From assembly GCF_040215725.1 (NCBI RefSeq), contig NZ_CP157967.1, positions 3,998,955 to 4,062,954 of the forward strand: a DNA stretch of 64,000 bases, read 5' to 3'. Of the stretch, positions 1-8,948 are shown piece by piece. The notes beneath the pieces were generated by a model. That model saw only the letters and a program-made list of their open reading frames with translations, made no database searches and was not told the origin of the DNA. This DNA comes from Rhizobium sp. ZPR4. Lineage in GTDB: Bacteria > Pseudomonadota > Alphaproteobacteria > Rhizobiales > Rhizobiaceae. Position 1 is the first letter of the stretch. Each line of letters begins with the position of its first letter. A program made the position numbers and the translations under genes.

Positions 1-222
1 TGCCATGCCATGAGCCCGGGCGGGCAGCGCCACCTGATCGATGATGCGGCCCTCTTCGGTCACGGTCGCCACGGCGAAGGAGCCGTCGGCCGCGCGGAGG
101 CCGGACGCGTAGACCGCATCCGCCCGCTCCAGCGCCATCAAGGCGCCGGGCTTCAGCGCTGCGAGGAAGGTCAGCCCCGCTGCCTTGACGAAAGCTCTCC
201 GATCGATCAGGCCGCTGCGCAT
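1..222 (-). CDS. DUF1513 family protein, N-terminal part (runs off the window)
   Basis: Only the first 74 codons are present; the gene continues beyond base 1. The product opens with a Tat-like leader (DRRAFVKAAGLTFLAAL) followed by YASGLRAADGSFAVATVTEEG, which resembles the start of exported beta-propeller proteins of the DUF1513 family. It is the last visible gene of a minus-strand series imelysin - di-haem protein - imelysin - DUF1513, a combination I know from iron-related operons of rhizobia. A RIME-like repeat separates it from the preceding imelysin gene. The biochemical role is unknown. The family assignment rests on the leader, the short following segment and the context, so it is moderately sure. 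Confidence 0.65.
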   Translation of the reverse strand, partial: MRSGLIDRRAFVKAAGLTFLAALKPGALMALERADAVYASGLRAADGSFAVATVTEEGRIIDQVALPARAHGMA

Positions 223-228
223 GCGCCC

Positions 229-337
229 AGAGCCGGATGATTTTAGGTCTGTTCGACCTAAAATCATCCGCTCTAAAATCGAAGAAGTAGAACATGATGT
301 CGCCCGAAAACCGCAAACACTTTTCGGCATCATGTTC
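229..337. repeat. RIME-like palindromic element, copy 1
   Basis: Two adjacent palindromes: 229-274, built on GATTTTAGGTC-tgttc-GACCTAAAATC, and 289-337, built on GAACATGATG...CATCATGTTC around a core GAAAACCGC-AAACACTTTTC. The same pair recurs at 14578-14688, 52025-52137 and 55927-56039. The right edge overlaps the TAG stop codon of the imelysin gene that ends at 337. This matches what I know as RIME1 of Rhizobium. Confidence 0.85.
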
Positions 338-1446
338 TAGTCTCCGTCCGCGAAGGAGAAACCGGCCGAAAGCCCGATGGCGCCGCCGTACTGGTCGCTG
401 AAGCTGGTGGCAAGGTCGCGGCTGACGGCGAGCAGCTTGTCGATCTTGGCGCGCTCGGCATCGTTGCCGATAGCCGTCTCGATATCCGGGTTGATTGTCG
501 GTGCCGTCGTCGCAAGCTCGTTCAGCAGGCCGTCGATCTTGGTGGCGACAGCGCGCTTGTCCGCCGGCAGCAGGCTTGCCATGTCGGCCTTTTCCCAAAG
601 CGTCTTCAGACCCTCGATATTACCCGTGAACGAGGTCCAGGTGTTGGCCGAGCGCCAGTAGATCGCCATCTTCGGCCGGGCCGTTGCCGGATCGCCCTTG
701 TAGAAGGTTTCCAGCCGCTGGTCGCGAACATTGGCCGCGCCATGCACGAGGATACCGAGCAGGGCGGTGACGGCCTCCTTGTTGTCCATGAAGTCATTGC
801 TGTCCTTGCCGGGAAACTTCCAGGATTTCTGCACGCCGCCGGGCGCATCCCACTCGTCGGCGATTTCCTTGGCCGTATTTTCGATATTGCCGGCGACAGC
901 GGCGCCATAGCGGCAGCGGAAGCTCTGCTTGTCCCTGCCGAGAACATCCGAACCGTTGCCGAAGAGCACATATTCCAACGCCGTCATGCTCATCAGCGCC
1001 ACGCTCTTGCCGGCGACGGCCTCGACGGTCGTGTCGTTTTCGTCCGCCTTGGCGATCAGCGCCTGCACCTGCTTGAGGCCGACGCCCTTGCGGTCGGGAT
1101 AGAAGAGGATGTGTTCGAAGCGGTTCTTTTCGATGATGGGGCCGGTATCGACGATCTCGATGCGCGACCAGCTCTTCACCGTATCGCCGAAGGCCGACTT
1201 CGCGCCGGAAAGCGTCGCATCCGTCGGGTCGGCGCAGAGCGCCTTTATCGCCGTTGTCAGTTTCGAGGCGGAGTCGTGCATGGCGCGGTAACCGGGGCGG
1301 ATCACATCATCGACCGCCTTTTGCAGAGTCGCCGGTACGGCGGCTTCGTTCAGGCCGGCGCCATTGGCCGTCGCATCCTCGGCGTGAGCAGGCAAGGCCG
1401 CAACGGTAAGCAGGAGGCTGGCTGCAAGACGTTTCCAGTGGTGCAT
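337..1446 (-). CDS. Imelysin family protein (peptidase M75-like), second copy
   Basis: The predicted 369-residue exported protein starts MHHWKRLAASLLLTVAALPA with a clear Sec signal peptide ending at AHA, then a helical imelysin-type domain. Unlike the first imelysin of this operon it lacks the GxHxxE motif; the corresponding segment reads MTALEYVLFGNG. The ATG overlaps the stop of the upstream di-haem gene as ATGA, so translation is probably coupled; an in-frame extension further upstream was rejected for that reason. Imelysins are periplasmic or surface proteins linked to iron acquisition. A divergent, non-metal-binding role for this copy is possible. The stop codon lies in the edge of a RIME-like repeat. 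Confidence 0.85.
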   Translation of the reverse strand: MHHWKRLAASLLLTVAALPAHAEDATANGAGLNEAAVPATLQKAVDDVIRPGYRAMHDSASKLTTAIKALCADPTDATLSGAKSAFGDTVKSWSRIEIVDTGPIIEKNRFEHILFYPDRKGVGLKQVQALIAKADENDTTVEAVAGKSVALMSMTALEYVLFGNGSDVLGRDKQSFRCRYGAAVAGNIENTAKEIADEWDAPGGVQKSWKFPGKDSNDFMDNKEAVTALLGILVHGAANVRDQRLETFYKGDPATARPKMAIYWRSANTWTSFTGNIEGLKTLWEKADMASLLPADKRAVATKIDGLLNELATTAPTINPDIETAIGNDAERAKIDKLLAVSRDLATSFSDQYGGAIGLSAGFSFADGD

Positions 1447-3005
1447 CAAAGGGACTCCAGAAAGTTGATCAGGGCTTGCCGGTCGTCTTTCGAAAGACCG
1501 GCGAATGCGTTGCGGGCTTTTTCCGCCTCTCCTCCATGCCAGAGGATGGCTTCGGTCAATGTGCGGGCGCGGCCGTCGTGCAGGTAGGCTTGCTGGCCGC
1601 TCACCGTCTGCGTGAGGCCTATACCCCAGAGCGGCGGTGTGCGCCAATCGCGACCGGATGCCACGCCCACCTGCTGCCCATCCGAAAGGCCTTCGCCCAT
1701 ATCGTGCAGCAGGAAGTCGGAATAGGGCCAGATCAGCTGGAAGGCCTGCGGCGACGGCTTGCCGTCGCTACCTTTGAGGCCATCGCGCGTGACGAATTTT
1801 GGCGTGTGACAGGCGGCACAGCCCGAGCGGTAGAACATGTCCTTGCCATGCAGCACGGCGGACTGGCTCGTCATGCGTCGGGCCGGCACGGCAAGATTTT
1901 CGGAGTAGAAGGTAACGAGAGGGAGCACCGGGTCCGGGGCCTCGGTGTCCCCCAGCCGCTTCTGTACGCCGTTCGGCATGGTCAGGCAGCGAGCTTCCTT
2001 GGGCGTGCAATCGCCATAAGGGTTCGGCCGATCAGGCGTCGAGATGCCGATGTCGGCGGAGAAGGCATCGGCCACCTGGTCGCGCACGGTTGCATTCTGG
2101 GCCTTCCAGCCGAAACGCCCGAGCGCGAGTTGGCCGGTCCGGTGATCGCGGACAATGGCGGGGCGGCCGCGAATGCCGGTACCCTTCTTGTCGTCCGGGT
2201 CGGCATTGACAAGGATATCGGCGTCCGGAATGGCTTCGATCAGGCCAAGACCAATCATCGGCGGCGCGATGCGCGCTGAAAGCGTGGTGCTGGTGTCCAT
2301 CGGCCCGTAGGCGAGATCGCTGATGCCATAATGCGGCTTGCGCAAGGTCACGGCTTCCCCGCCGGCAAGCGTCACCGTCTCCTCGCCATAGCTGACAGTC
2401 ACCTTGCCTTCGGCTGAAAGGCCGGGAACGGCGAGGTCCTGAAGCTGCGCGCCATAGGTGGAATCCGGGAAGTTCAGCGCGTGAAAATCCTTGACGGCCT
2501 GCTGCTCCTCCGGCGTCACGGCGGGCCGTGCAAGGCGCAGGACCATCGAGGTCGCGGCAGTTCTCGCTTCTTCAGGCGGATGACCGCGTCCATCGCGGAT
2601 ATGGCAGCTCTGGCAGGAGCGGGCGTTGAACAGCGGTCCCAGCCCGTCGGAGGCCTGGGTGGAGGAGGGGGCGGAGACCCAAAGCTTGCGAAAGAGCGCG
2701 TTGCCGAGATGAAAATCCTGCCCCTGCTCCTGGTCTAGCTTGGCCGAGGGCTGGGAGAAAGTATCGCGCGTGACCTTGTCGATCGAGGTCAGACCGCCGC
2801 CCTGCATCGTTTCATAGGGTTCGGCCTTGAGAAAGTTGCTGGTAGCGCGGGTCACGTCGCGCACACGCTTCAGCTCTTCGGCAGAGAGATCGCCGCGCGT
2901 GGTCGGAAAATCGAGAATATCGGCGGCTGCCAGCGTGATGGAAAAAACCAAAAAACCCGCGGCGATGGCGGGCAAAAGGGCGCGATTGGCCGGTAAACCT
3001 GTCAT
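1446..3005 (-). CDS. Di-haem oxidoreductase family c-type cytochrome (DUF1111/DHOR)
   Basis: A 519-residue exported protein with an N-terminal signal segment (ALLPAIAAGFLVFSITLAAA) and two haem c attachment motifs, SCQSCH in the N-terminal third and GCAACH near residue 390, the arrangement of the di-haem oxidoreductase family often annotated as 'thiol oxidoreductase'. The C-terminal part contains WRTPPLWGIG and YLHDGRARTLTEAILWHGGEA, typical of MauG/CCP-related folds. It lies between two imelysin genes, 45 bp after the first and overlapping the second by 4 bp, so it is probably a periplasmic redox partner in iron handling. The substrate is not shown by the sequence. Stop and start overlap (ATGA) supports co-translation with the next gene. 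Confidence 0.9.
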   Translation of the reverse strand: MTGLPANRALLPAIAAGFLVFSITLAAADILDFPTTRGDLSAEELKRVRDVTRATSNFLKAEPYETMQGGGLTSIDKVTRDTFSQPSAKLDQEQGQDFHLGNALFRKLWVSAPSSTQASDGLGPLFNARSCQSCHIRDGRGHPPEEARTAATSMVLRLARPAVTPEEQQAVKDFHALNFPDSTYGAQLQDLAVPGLSAEGKVTVSYGEETVTLAGGEAVTLRKPHYGISDLAYGPMDTSTTLSARIAPPMIGLGLIEAIPDADILVNADPDDKKGTGIRGRPAIVRDHRTGQLALGRFGWKAQNATVRDQVADAFSADIGISTPDRPNPYGDCTPKEARCLTMPNGVQKRLGDTEAPDPVLPLVTFYSENLAVPARRMTSQSAVLHGKDMFYRSGCAACHTPKFVTRDGLKGSDGKPSPQAFQLIWPYSDFLLHDMGEGLSDGQQVGVASGRDWRTPPLWGIGLTQTVSGQQAYLHDGRARTLTEAILWHGGEAEKARNAFAGLSKDDRQALINFLESL

Positions 3006-3050
3006 GGGTATTGGGGCGGCAGCGCCTTGTCGCGCTGCCGCCCTCCCTTA

Positions 3051-4340
3051 TTACTTCTTCGTGAAGACGGCGTTCGGGTTGTCCAGGCTGTCCGAACCTT
3101 CGAGCTTGATCGTGCCGAGGTCGAGAGCGGCGATGACGCGCTGGATGCTCTTCGTCTGGTCGAGCAGGCCGTCGATGGCCTTCTGCACAGTGGCGTTGCC
3201 TTCCTTGTTGCCTTCGCCAATCATCTGGTCGTACTTCTCGACCGTCTCGCCGCGATGCACCAGCGCCTTCATGGCAGCAAGCGTGGTGTCGAGCTTGCCT
3301 TCCATCTCCTTGTCGAGCGCTGCGTCCTTGGCCTTGACCAGATCGTGCAGCGACGGACCCTTCATCTTGGTGCCGTCGACGCGGGTATAGTTGCCGTTAT
3401 AGGCCGAAGCGATGCCGATGGCGTCGCCATTGTGCTCGTTATAGGTGTTGTCGGAGAAGCAATCCTGCTCTTCTTCCGGATCGTGCAGCAGCAGGCCGAG
3501 CTTCATGCGCTCGCCGGCAAGCTCGCCATAGGAGAGCGAGCCCATGCCGGTCAGGATGGTGGTGAGACCGGCCTTCGGATCGGCTTCGACATGCTTGGTG
3601 GCTTCGCCATCCGGCTCCCACTTGTCGGTCATGTCCTGCAGGTCCGAAACGAGCAGCGTCGAGGCGGATTTCAGATATTCGGCACGGCGGTCGCAATTGC
3701 CGTGCGTGCAATTCTTCAGATCGTAGTCGGTGGCGGGGCGTTCGCCGGCGCCCGGTCCGGTGCCGTGCAGGTCCTGGCCCCACAGAAGGAATTCGATGGC
3801 GTGGTAGCCGGTCGCAACGTTGGCTTCGACTCCGCCAGCCTGATGCAGCGTGCCCGACAGGAATTCCGGCGTCAGATGCGAGGCGTCGACATCCTTGCCG
3901 TTGATCTTGATCGTCTTGTTGGCGATGACGTTGGCGACATAGAGTGCGTTTTCATCGCTTTCGGTGCCATAGGAGGCGTCGACATAGTCGATCAGGCCTT
4001 CGTCCAGCGGCCAGGAGTTCACCTTGCCTTCCCAGTCGTCGACGATCGGATTGCCGAAGCGATAGACTTCCGTCTGTGCATAGGGAACGCGAGCTTTGAT
4101 CCAGGCGGCGCGGGCGGCCTTCAGCGTCTTGTCGCTTGGATTGGCGATCAGGGCGTCGATGGCCTTGTCGAGCGCCTTCGCCGTCGTCAGGGAGTCCTGA
4201 TATTTGGCATGTGCCAGTTCCGAATAATGCTTGAGAACGGCAGCCGGCTCGGGAGCGGCTGCGAAAGCCGGCAGGCCGTAGGCCGCAGTCGTGACAACGG
4301 CCACCGCGAGCGCGGCGCCAATTTTGTTTTTCAGTTTCAT
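3051..4340 (-). CDS. Imelysin family iron-related periplasmic protein
   Basis: A 429-residue protein beginning MKLKNKIGAALAVAVVTTAA with a Sec signal peptide ending near AFA. It contains the imelysin signature GYHAIEFLLWGQD (GxHxxE) and the segments YAQTEVYRFGNP and WPLDEGLIDYVD typical of IrpA-like proteins. The start was set at 4340 because AGGAGAGGAAC lies just upstream; a longer open frame to 4406 has no ribosome site. It is the first gene of the four-gene operon and the likely iron-regulated one: an Irr-box-like TTTAGAA and a TTGACA hexamer lie 70-100 bp upstream. The family is known to be linked to iron uptake; the precise role is inferred. Confidence 0.9.
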   Translation of the reverse strand: MKLKNKIGAALAVAVVTTAAYGLPAFAAAPEPAAVLKHYSELAHAKYQDSLTTAKALDKAIDALIANPSDKTLKAARAAWIKARVPYAQTEVYRFGNPIVDDWEGKVNSWPLDEGLIDYVDASYGTESDENALYVANVIANKTIKINGKDVDASHLTPEFLSGTLHQAGGVEANVATGYHAIEFLLWGQDLHGTGPGAGERPATDYDLKNCTHGNCDRRAEYLKSASTLLVSDLQDMTDKWEPDGEATKHVEADPKAGLTTILTGMGSLSYGELAGERMKLGLLLHDPEEEQDCFSDNTYNEHNGDAIGIASAYNGNYTRVDGTKMKGPSLHDLVKAKDAALDKEMEGKLDTTLAAMKALVHRGETVEKYDQMIGEGNKEGNATVQKAIDGLLDQTKSIQRVIAALDLGTIKLEGSDSLDNPNAVFTKK

Positions 4341-4644
4341 GTTCCTCTCCTGTGACAGCGGGGGCACCGTCAAAACTTGGCAATTTGTGTCATGTATGAA
4401 AAACAAACTTGTGTCAAACGCTCTAGTTTAGAATGATTTTAAGGCGAGAGGTGATGGATCCAGGCGCCGCCTGCGGAATGGATTCGCCTGCAAATGTGCG
4501 GATGTACGCTTGGCAGGTTGTTGGCCGGGCAATCGAAGCAAGGTGACGACGGCATGACCGCCTGGCCATAATCGCCAGTTCGATCACCACTAGACTGAAA
4601 CAGTCATTCTCGGAGCGACAGTTCCGTTGCGCGCGGAGCTCAGC
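4341..4644. other. Intergenic region upstream of the iron operon
   Basis: Holds the ribosome site and putative promoter of the imelysin operon in its left 100 bp (see separate entry). The remaining 200 bp up to the methyltransferase stop codon show no open frame with a ribosome site, no hairpin with a U-tract and no recognisable RNA gene. Confidence 0.5.
4412..4442 (-). promoter_or_regulatory. Candidate -35 element and ICE-like (Irr) box of the iron operon
   Basis: Reading the minus strand, TTGACA is at 4417-4412 and a half-site TTCTAAA (TTTAGAA on plus, 4427-4433) sits just upstream, with an imperfect partner TTAAAA at 4442-4437. The Irr box (ICE) of rhizobia is usually quoted as TTTAGAA-nn-TTCTAAA. 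Only one half matches fully, so regulation by Irr or another iron regulator is an inference. Confidence 0.35.
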
Positions 4645-5934
4645 TCACATCTTCCGCTGCAGGCGGCAGAAGAAGAAGCCGTCCGTATCGGTGGAGGCGG
4701 GTGTCAGCGTAATGGTCTTGCCGTCGGAGGAACGGGGCTGCGGGGCATCCTTGCCGAACAGTTTGCCCCAGGAGCTCAATGTTTCCACCACTTCGAAGTC
4801 CGGATTATGGGCGACGAAACGGTTCACCTGCGCCTCGTTCTCTTCCGGCAGGACTGAACAAGTGACATAGAGCAGCGCGCCGCCGGGCCGGACGAATTCG
4901 CCGGCTTGAGCCAGCGCTTCCTGCTGCTGGCTGGTGCGCTCGTCGAGATTTTTCTGCGTCAACCGCCACTTGGTATCGGGACGGCGCCGCCAGGTGCCCG
5001 TGCCGGTGCAGGGCGCGTCGACCAACACCTTGTCGAACTTGCCGCGTAGTTGGAGCAGGCTGTTGCGCTCGTCGTGGACTTGGACATTGCGGGTGCCGGC
5101 CCGCTTCAGCCGCTCGATGATCGGCGCCAGCCGCCGCCGGTCGCTGTCATAGGCGTGGACCTGGCCCTTGTTGTGCATCGCAGCCGACATGGCGAGCGTC
5201 TTGCCGCCACCGCCGGCGCAATAATCGAGCACCTGGTCGCCTTCTTCAGGCAGAACCAGATCGGCGACGATCTGCGAGCCTTCGTCCTGCACCTCGAACC
5301 AGCCCTTCTGGAAGGAGAGCTCGGCGGTAACGTTCGGCAGGCGGGACGCGCCTTCGCCGGCGGGAATGCGGATGCCGAACCGCGCGATTTTTGATGCCTG
5401 CCCGCCGGCGCGCTCCAACGCCTTCACGACTTTGGCGCGGTCGGCCTTCAGCGCATTGGCGCGAAGGTCGAGCGTCGGGCGTTCTGAAAGGGCCTGTGCC
5501 TCCGAAAGCCAGCCATCGCCGAAGGCTTGGTTGAAGGAAGGTTCGACCCATTCGGGAATGTCGCCTTGGATATGGAGAGGGGCATCTTCGAGTTTGCGGG
5601 CTGCAAAGGCAGTCAGATTTTCGGCGCTCGGAGCTTCGGGGGCGAATTTATCGCCGTCGAGTTCGGCAGCCAGCGCCTCGGGCGTCAGGCCCCATTGACG
5701 AAAGAGGACGGCGTGGGCGAGTGCCGAGGGGCTGTCGTCTCCCATCAGCCACGCGTGGGATAGGCGCATGCGTAGGGCGTCATAAACGATATTGCCGATC
5801 GCGGCCCTGTCGCCGGACCCGGCGAAGCGATGGGCAAGGCCCCAATCCTTCAGGGCATCGGCCACCGGTCGCTTGCGCGCTTCGATATCGGCAAGAACTT
5901 CGATGGCCCCCTGCAATCGGCCGCCCAGACGCAT
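4645..5934 (-). CDS. RsmB/NOP family SAM-dependent RNA (cytosine-5) methyltransferase
   Basis: The 429-residue protein has an N-terminal NusB-like helical region and a C-terminal Rossmann methyltransferase domain. Visible motifs are DYCAGGGGKT (SAM-binding motif I), VDAPCTGTGTWRRRPD (motif IV, with the PC dipeptide) and YVTCSVLPEEN (motif VI, with the catalytic TC). These are the two-cysteine signature of m5C RNA methyltransferases of the RsmB/RsmF/NOP2 group. Sequence alone does not tell whether 16S rRNA or another RNA is the target, so no gene symbol is given. The start ATG at 5934 was retained because no better-placed start exists. The neighbours are unrelated. Confidence 0.9.
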   Translation of the reverse strand: MRLGGRLQGAIEVLADIEARKRPVADALKDWGLAHRFAGSGDRAAIGNIVYDALRMRLSHAWLMGDDSPSALAHAVLFRQWGLTPEALAAELDGDKFAPEAPSAENLTAFAARKLEDAPLHIQGDIPEWVEPSFNQAFGDGWLSEAQALSERPTLDLRANALKADRAKVVKALERAGGQASKIARFGIRIPAGEGASRLPNVTAELSFQKGWFEVQDEGSQIVADLVLPEEGDQVLDYCAGGGGKTLAMSAAMHNKGQVHAYDSDRRRLAPIIERLKRAGTRNVQVHDERNSLLQLRGKFDKVLVDAPCTGTGTWRRRPDTKWRLTQKNLDERTSQQQEALAQAGEFVRPGGALLYVTCSVLPEENEAQVNRFVAHNPDFEVVETLSSWGKLFGKDAPQPRSSDGKTITLTPASTDTDGFFFCRLQRKM

Positions 5935-6140
5935 TCACACTCTCCTGCTTGCGCATGACCCGGAACCCGTTGGAGCTCATCTTGGGAATCTGCGCCCTGC
6001 CAAAACCGCTGACGGCTCGCCGATCCGCGCAAACAATGCCCATGGCGGCGGATTTTGAGACGTCTCAATCGCGTGGTAGCCGCGATTGGCCGAGAGAGCA
6101 AGCGTCATGCCGATTTGCCGGTGGTTCCGGCTCCCGGCGA

Positions 6141-6509
6141 TTACTTCGAGGCGACAACCTCGTAACAGACCTTGGCGGTACCCGAAGCGACCATGCCGAT
6201 GTTCTGAGCAGCAGCGCGGGAAAGATCGAGAACACGTCCGCGAATGAAAGGTCCACGGTCGTTGATGCGAACGACGACACTGCGGCCATTGTGCTTGTTG
6301 GTGACCCGGAGGCGCGTGCCGAAGGCGAGCGAGCGGTGGGCTGCAGTAAGATTTTTGGAACTCATACGTTCCCCGGAAGCAGTTCGGGAGCTTCCCCCGT
6401 ACCATGAAGCGCCTCCGCAGCCAGCGGATGCAAATGCCGGTGTCGAAACGACAGCAATGGAGGCGGATATAGTTGCGGCGATTGCCAAAGAACGTGCGAT
6501 TTTCTTCAA
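6141..6509 (-). CDS. RlpA-like double-psi beta-barrel protein (septal ring lytic transglycosylase family)
   Basis: A 122-residue exported protein: signal peptide [20 protein letters not shown], then the RlpA/DPBB domain with [29 protein letters not shown] and the hallmark [20 protein letters not shown]. It consists only of the barrel domain and lacks the SPOR domain of E. coli RlpA, as is common for short rhizobial paralogues. The family cleaves or binds peptidoglycan in the periplasm. The first codon is TTG at 6509; GAGGG ten bases upstream is the only plausible ribosome site and the signal peptide starts right there. Monocistronic by its surroundings. Confidence 0.88.
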   Translation of the reverse strand: MKKIARSLAIAATISASIAVVSTPAFASAGCGGASWYGGSSRTASGERMSSKNLTAAHRSLAFGTRLRVTNKHNGRSVVVRINDRGPFIRGRVLDLSRAAAQNIGMVASGTAKVCYEVVASK

Positions 6510-6906
6510 ACCGATTTTTCCCTCAAGCTATTGAACTTGCGCCTTGGGTAGGCGGCGGGGCTTAAATCAGGCCAAAAATGGCGAAAAAGTGCCACCGATA
6601 ATCACGGAATGTTACAGACTGTAACATTTGTGATTTTCGGCAAATACTGTGACTATTCAGTAGATTTGCTTGATTGTGGAAAAAACCTAATAAAATCAGT
6701 TAAAAATGAAATGAATTTTCTCGGCGAGGCCCATCAGTGCTGGAGATCACGAAAATCCGAAAAATAATTTTCCGGCTTTGCCATAATCGCTGCCGCATTT
6801 GTGCAATTTTAGAGGTCGTTAACCATAAATGCGGAGCAAATTGAACTAGAGCAGCCGGCTAAGTAGGAATTTTCATGCGATTCCGCTTGGTGTGAAGGGT
6901 GGCCTC
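6510..6906. other. AT-rich intergenic region upstream of the RlpA-like gene
   Basis: About 400 bp of visibly AT-richer sequence without a credible gene. It must contain the promoter of the leftward rlpA-like gene. A run resembling GTTAACCATAAATGCGG lies at about 6820. I saw no U-tract hairpin and no known riboswitch. Confidence 0.4.
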
Positions 6907-7782
6907 TCAGCCGCGCCACTCTCCGGAGGACCAGAGTTCGGCAAGCGACATGCGATACTCTGGGTAGCGGAACTGGAAGCCGAGCGCGCGCAATTTCGCG
7001 TTCGAAACGCGCTTGTTCTCGCCATAGAAAGAGCGTGCCATCGGCGTCAGCTCGGCGGTTTCGAAGGGTTGTTCCGGCGGCGGCTCGACACTCATCAGGC
7101 GGGCAGCCTCGGCAACGACATCCTGCGGCGGCGCGGGTTCGTCGTCGGTGACATTATATATGCCGCCGAGTTTGCGCGCGGACAGGAAGCGGCCGCAGGC
7201 GCCGATATCTTCGACGCGGATGCGATTGAACACCTGGTTCGCCTTGATGAGCCGCCGCGCGGTTCCTTTTTCCAGATTGCAGAAGGCATTGCGGCCCGGG
7301 CCATAAATGCCGGAAAGCCGAAGGACCGCGACGGGAAGATTAAGCCTGATGCCGACCCGCAGCCAGCCGTCTTCAGCTTCTACCCGTTCAACCGAGCGGT
7401 CTGCGATGGGATGCAGCGATGTCTGTTCGCTGACCCAGGCACCCTTGTGGTCGCCATAGACGCCGACGGTCGAGAGATAGCAGATCCATTCCAGCTTCGG
7501 CATCAGAGCCTTGAGATTGAGCTGCGCCAGCCGTAGAAGCGGATCGCCGGATTTGCCCGGCGCGATCGATTGCACCAGATGCGTCGCTGTGGCCATCGTC
7601 TCGGCCAGAGCCGGATCGAGCGTCTCGCCGTCGAAGACGAAGGCTTCGATGCCTTCCTTCGTCAATAATGCCGCCTTGTCGGCGGAGCGGGTCGTGCCGG
7701 TGATGCGGATGCCGGAGCCGGCGAAGGCCTTGGCGATGGCCGTTCCGGAATAGCCGCAGCCGAAAATCATCACATGCATCAT
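6907..7782 (-). CDS. SDR family NAD(P)-dependent oxidoreductase (YeeZ-like epimerase)
   Basis: A 291-residue protein with the nucleotide-binding motif [16 protein letters not shown] at the N terminus and an extended-SDR layout: [16 protein letters not shown] (SDR serine/tyrosine region), [14 protein letters not shown] and [11 protein letters not shown]. These are seen in YeeZ-like atypical epimerases of unknown substrate. The start at 7782 overlaps the stop of queG (ATGATGA) and is preceded by GGGAG; a longer reading frame to 7944 lies within queG and was rejected. Translation is probably coupled with queG. The substrate cannot be deduced. Confidence 0.85.
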   Translation of the reverse strand: MMHVMIFGCGYSGTAIAKAFAGSGIRITGTTRSADKAALLTKEGIEAFVFDGETLDPALAETMATATHLVQSIAPGKSGDPLLRLAQLNLKALMPKLEWICYLSTVGVYGDHKGAWVSEQTSLHPIADRSVERVEAEDGWLRVGIRLNLPVAVLRLSGIYGPGRNAFCNLEKGTARRLIKANQVFNRIRVEDIGACGRFLSARKLGGIYNVTDDEPAPPQDVVAEAARLMSVEPPPEQPFETAELTPMARSFYGENKRVSNAKLRALGFQFRYPEYRMSLAELWSSGEWRG

Positions 7783-8936
7783 AATACTCCCGCCAATGCC
7801 CATTCGGCGCGAACCTCTTCGTCCGCTTCGTCGCCTCTTTGTGCCGCAAATGCGTTGAATTCGCCAGCCGTCATCAGCCGCGACAGCGCCCAGATCACCA
7901 TTCCGCGCACGACGGGCGAGGGGTCTCCAGCCAATTGGCGGCATCTCTCTATAAGAGAGCGCTCGCCGGAATTGCCTGCCGCGATGAGCACATTGCGAAT
8001 AAACCGGTCGCGGCCGATGCGCTTGACAGGCGAGCCGCTGAAGAATGTGCGGAAGGTCGCATCGTCCAGATCAAGCAGAAAGGTGATCGACGGTTCCTTG
8101 AGATCGTCCCGCGCGACCAGCTTCATTTCCGAGGCGGCGCTTGCGAACTTGTTCCAGGGGCAGGCGGCAAGGCAGTCATCGCAGCCATAGATGCGATTGC
8201 CGATCATCGACCGCAGCTCTGGGTCAATCGGCCCCTTGTGTTCGATGGTGAGATAGGAAATGCAGCGGCGCGCATCGAGCTGATAGGGCGCCGGGAAGGC
8301 CGATGTCGGGCAGACGTCGAGACAGGCCCGGCAGGAGCCGCAATGGTCGACCTCGGGCTCGTCTGGCTCGAGATCAGCCGTGGTGAACATCGAGCCGAGG
8401 AAGAGCCAGGAGCCGAAGGCGCGGCTGACGAGATTGGTGTGCTTGCCCTGCCAGCCGAGACCGGCCGCACCGGCGAGTGGCTTCTCCATAACGGGTGCTG
8501 TGTCGACGAAGACTTTGACGTCTTCCTTCGAGCGCGCGGCGAAGCGAGTGGCGATCTCTTTCAGCCTACCCTTGATGATGTCGTGATAATCGCGGTTTCG
8601 GGCATAGACCGATATCGCCGCCTTGTCCTTCTTCTCCAGAATGCCGCGTGGATCTTCGTCCGGGCCGTAGTTGAGGCCGAAGACGACGATGGAGCGCGTC
8701 TCGCTCCAGAGCACGCGCGGATCGCCTCTGCGGTCGCGTGTCTCCGCCATCCAGCCCATGGTGCCGTGATGGCCCTTGTCCAGAAACTGACCGAGCCTGA
8801 CAGGAGCCTCGGGGATAGCGTCGGGTTTGGTGATGCGACAGAGATCGAAACCTTGGGCGCGCGCTTCTTCCCGCAGGAACGCGGTCAATGCTTTCCGGCG
8901 CTTGTTAGCTCTTTCCGTTTCGCGATCATCGGGCAT
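7779..8936 (-). CDS. queG: Epoxyqueuosine reductase QueG
   Basis: QueG performs the last step of queuosine biosynthesis, reducing epoxyqueuosine to queuosine in the tRNA wobble position with a cobalamin and two [4Fe-4S] clusters. The 385-residue sequence shows VFGLNYGP, the active-site region [15 protein letters not shown], two ferredoxin motifs [16 protein letters not shown] and [14 protein letters not shown], and a C-terminal HEAT-like segment ([16 protein letters not shown]). Length and motif order are normal for the family. It lies 12 bp downstream of a GST gene and overlaps the following SDR gene by 4 bp, indicating a three-gene transcription unit without obvious shared pathway. Confidence 0.95.
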   Translation of the reverse strand: MPDDRETERANKRRKALTAFLREEARAQGFDLCRITKPDAIPEAPVRLGQFLDKGHHGTMGWMAETRDRRGDPRVLWSETRSIVVFGLNYGPDEDPRGILEKKDKAAISVYARNRDYHDIIKGRLKEIATRFAARSKEDVKVFVDTAPVMEKPLAGAAGLGWQGKHTNLVSRAFGSWLFLGSMFTTADLEPDEPEVDHCGSCRACLDVCPTSAFPAPYQLDARRCISYLTIEHKGPIDPELRSMIGNRIYGCDDCLAACPWNKFASAASEMKLVARDDLKEPSITFLLDLDDATFRTFFSGSPVKRIGRDRFIRNVLIAAGNSGERSLIERCRQLAGDPSPVVRGMVIWALSRLMTAGEFNAFAAQRGDEADEEVRAEWALAGVL

Positions 8937-8948
8937 ATCAAGCCCTCG

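Noticed and set aside
229..337. RIME-like palindromes as ordinary rho-independent terminators
   Set aside because: They lack a U-tract, and the dnaN copy is followed by a separate typical terminator.
3027..4355. 442-codon open frame on the plus strand
   Set aside because: Antisense to the imelysin gene, which has a signal peptide, family motifs and a ribosome site.
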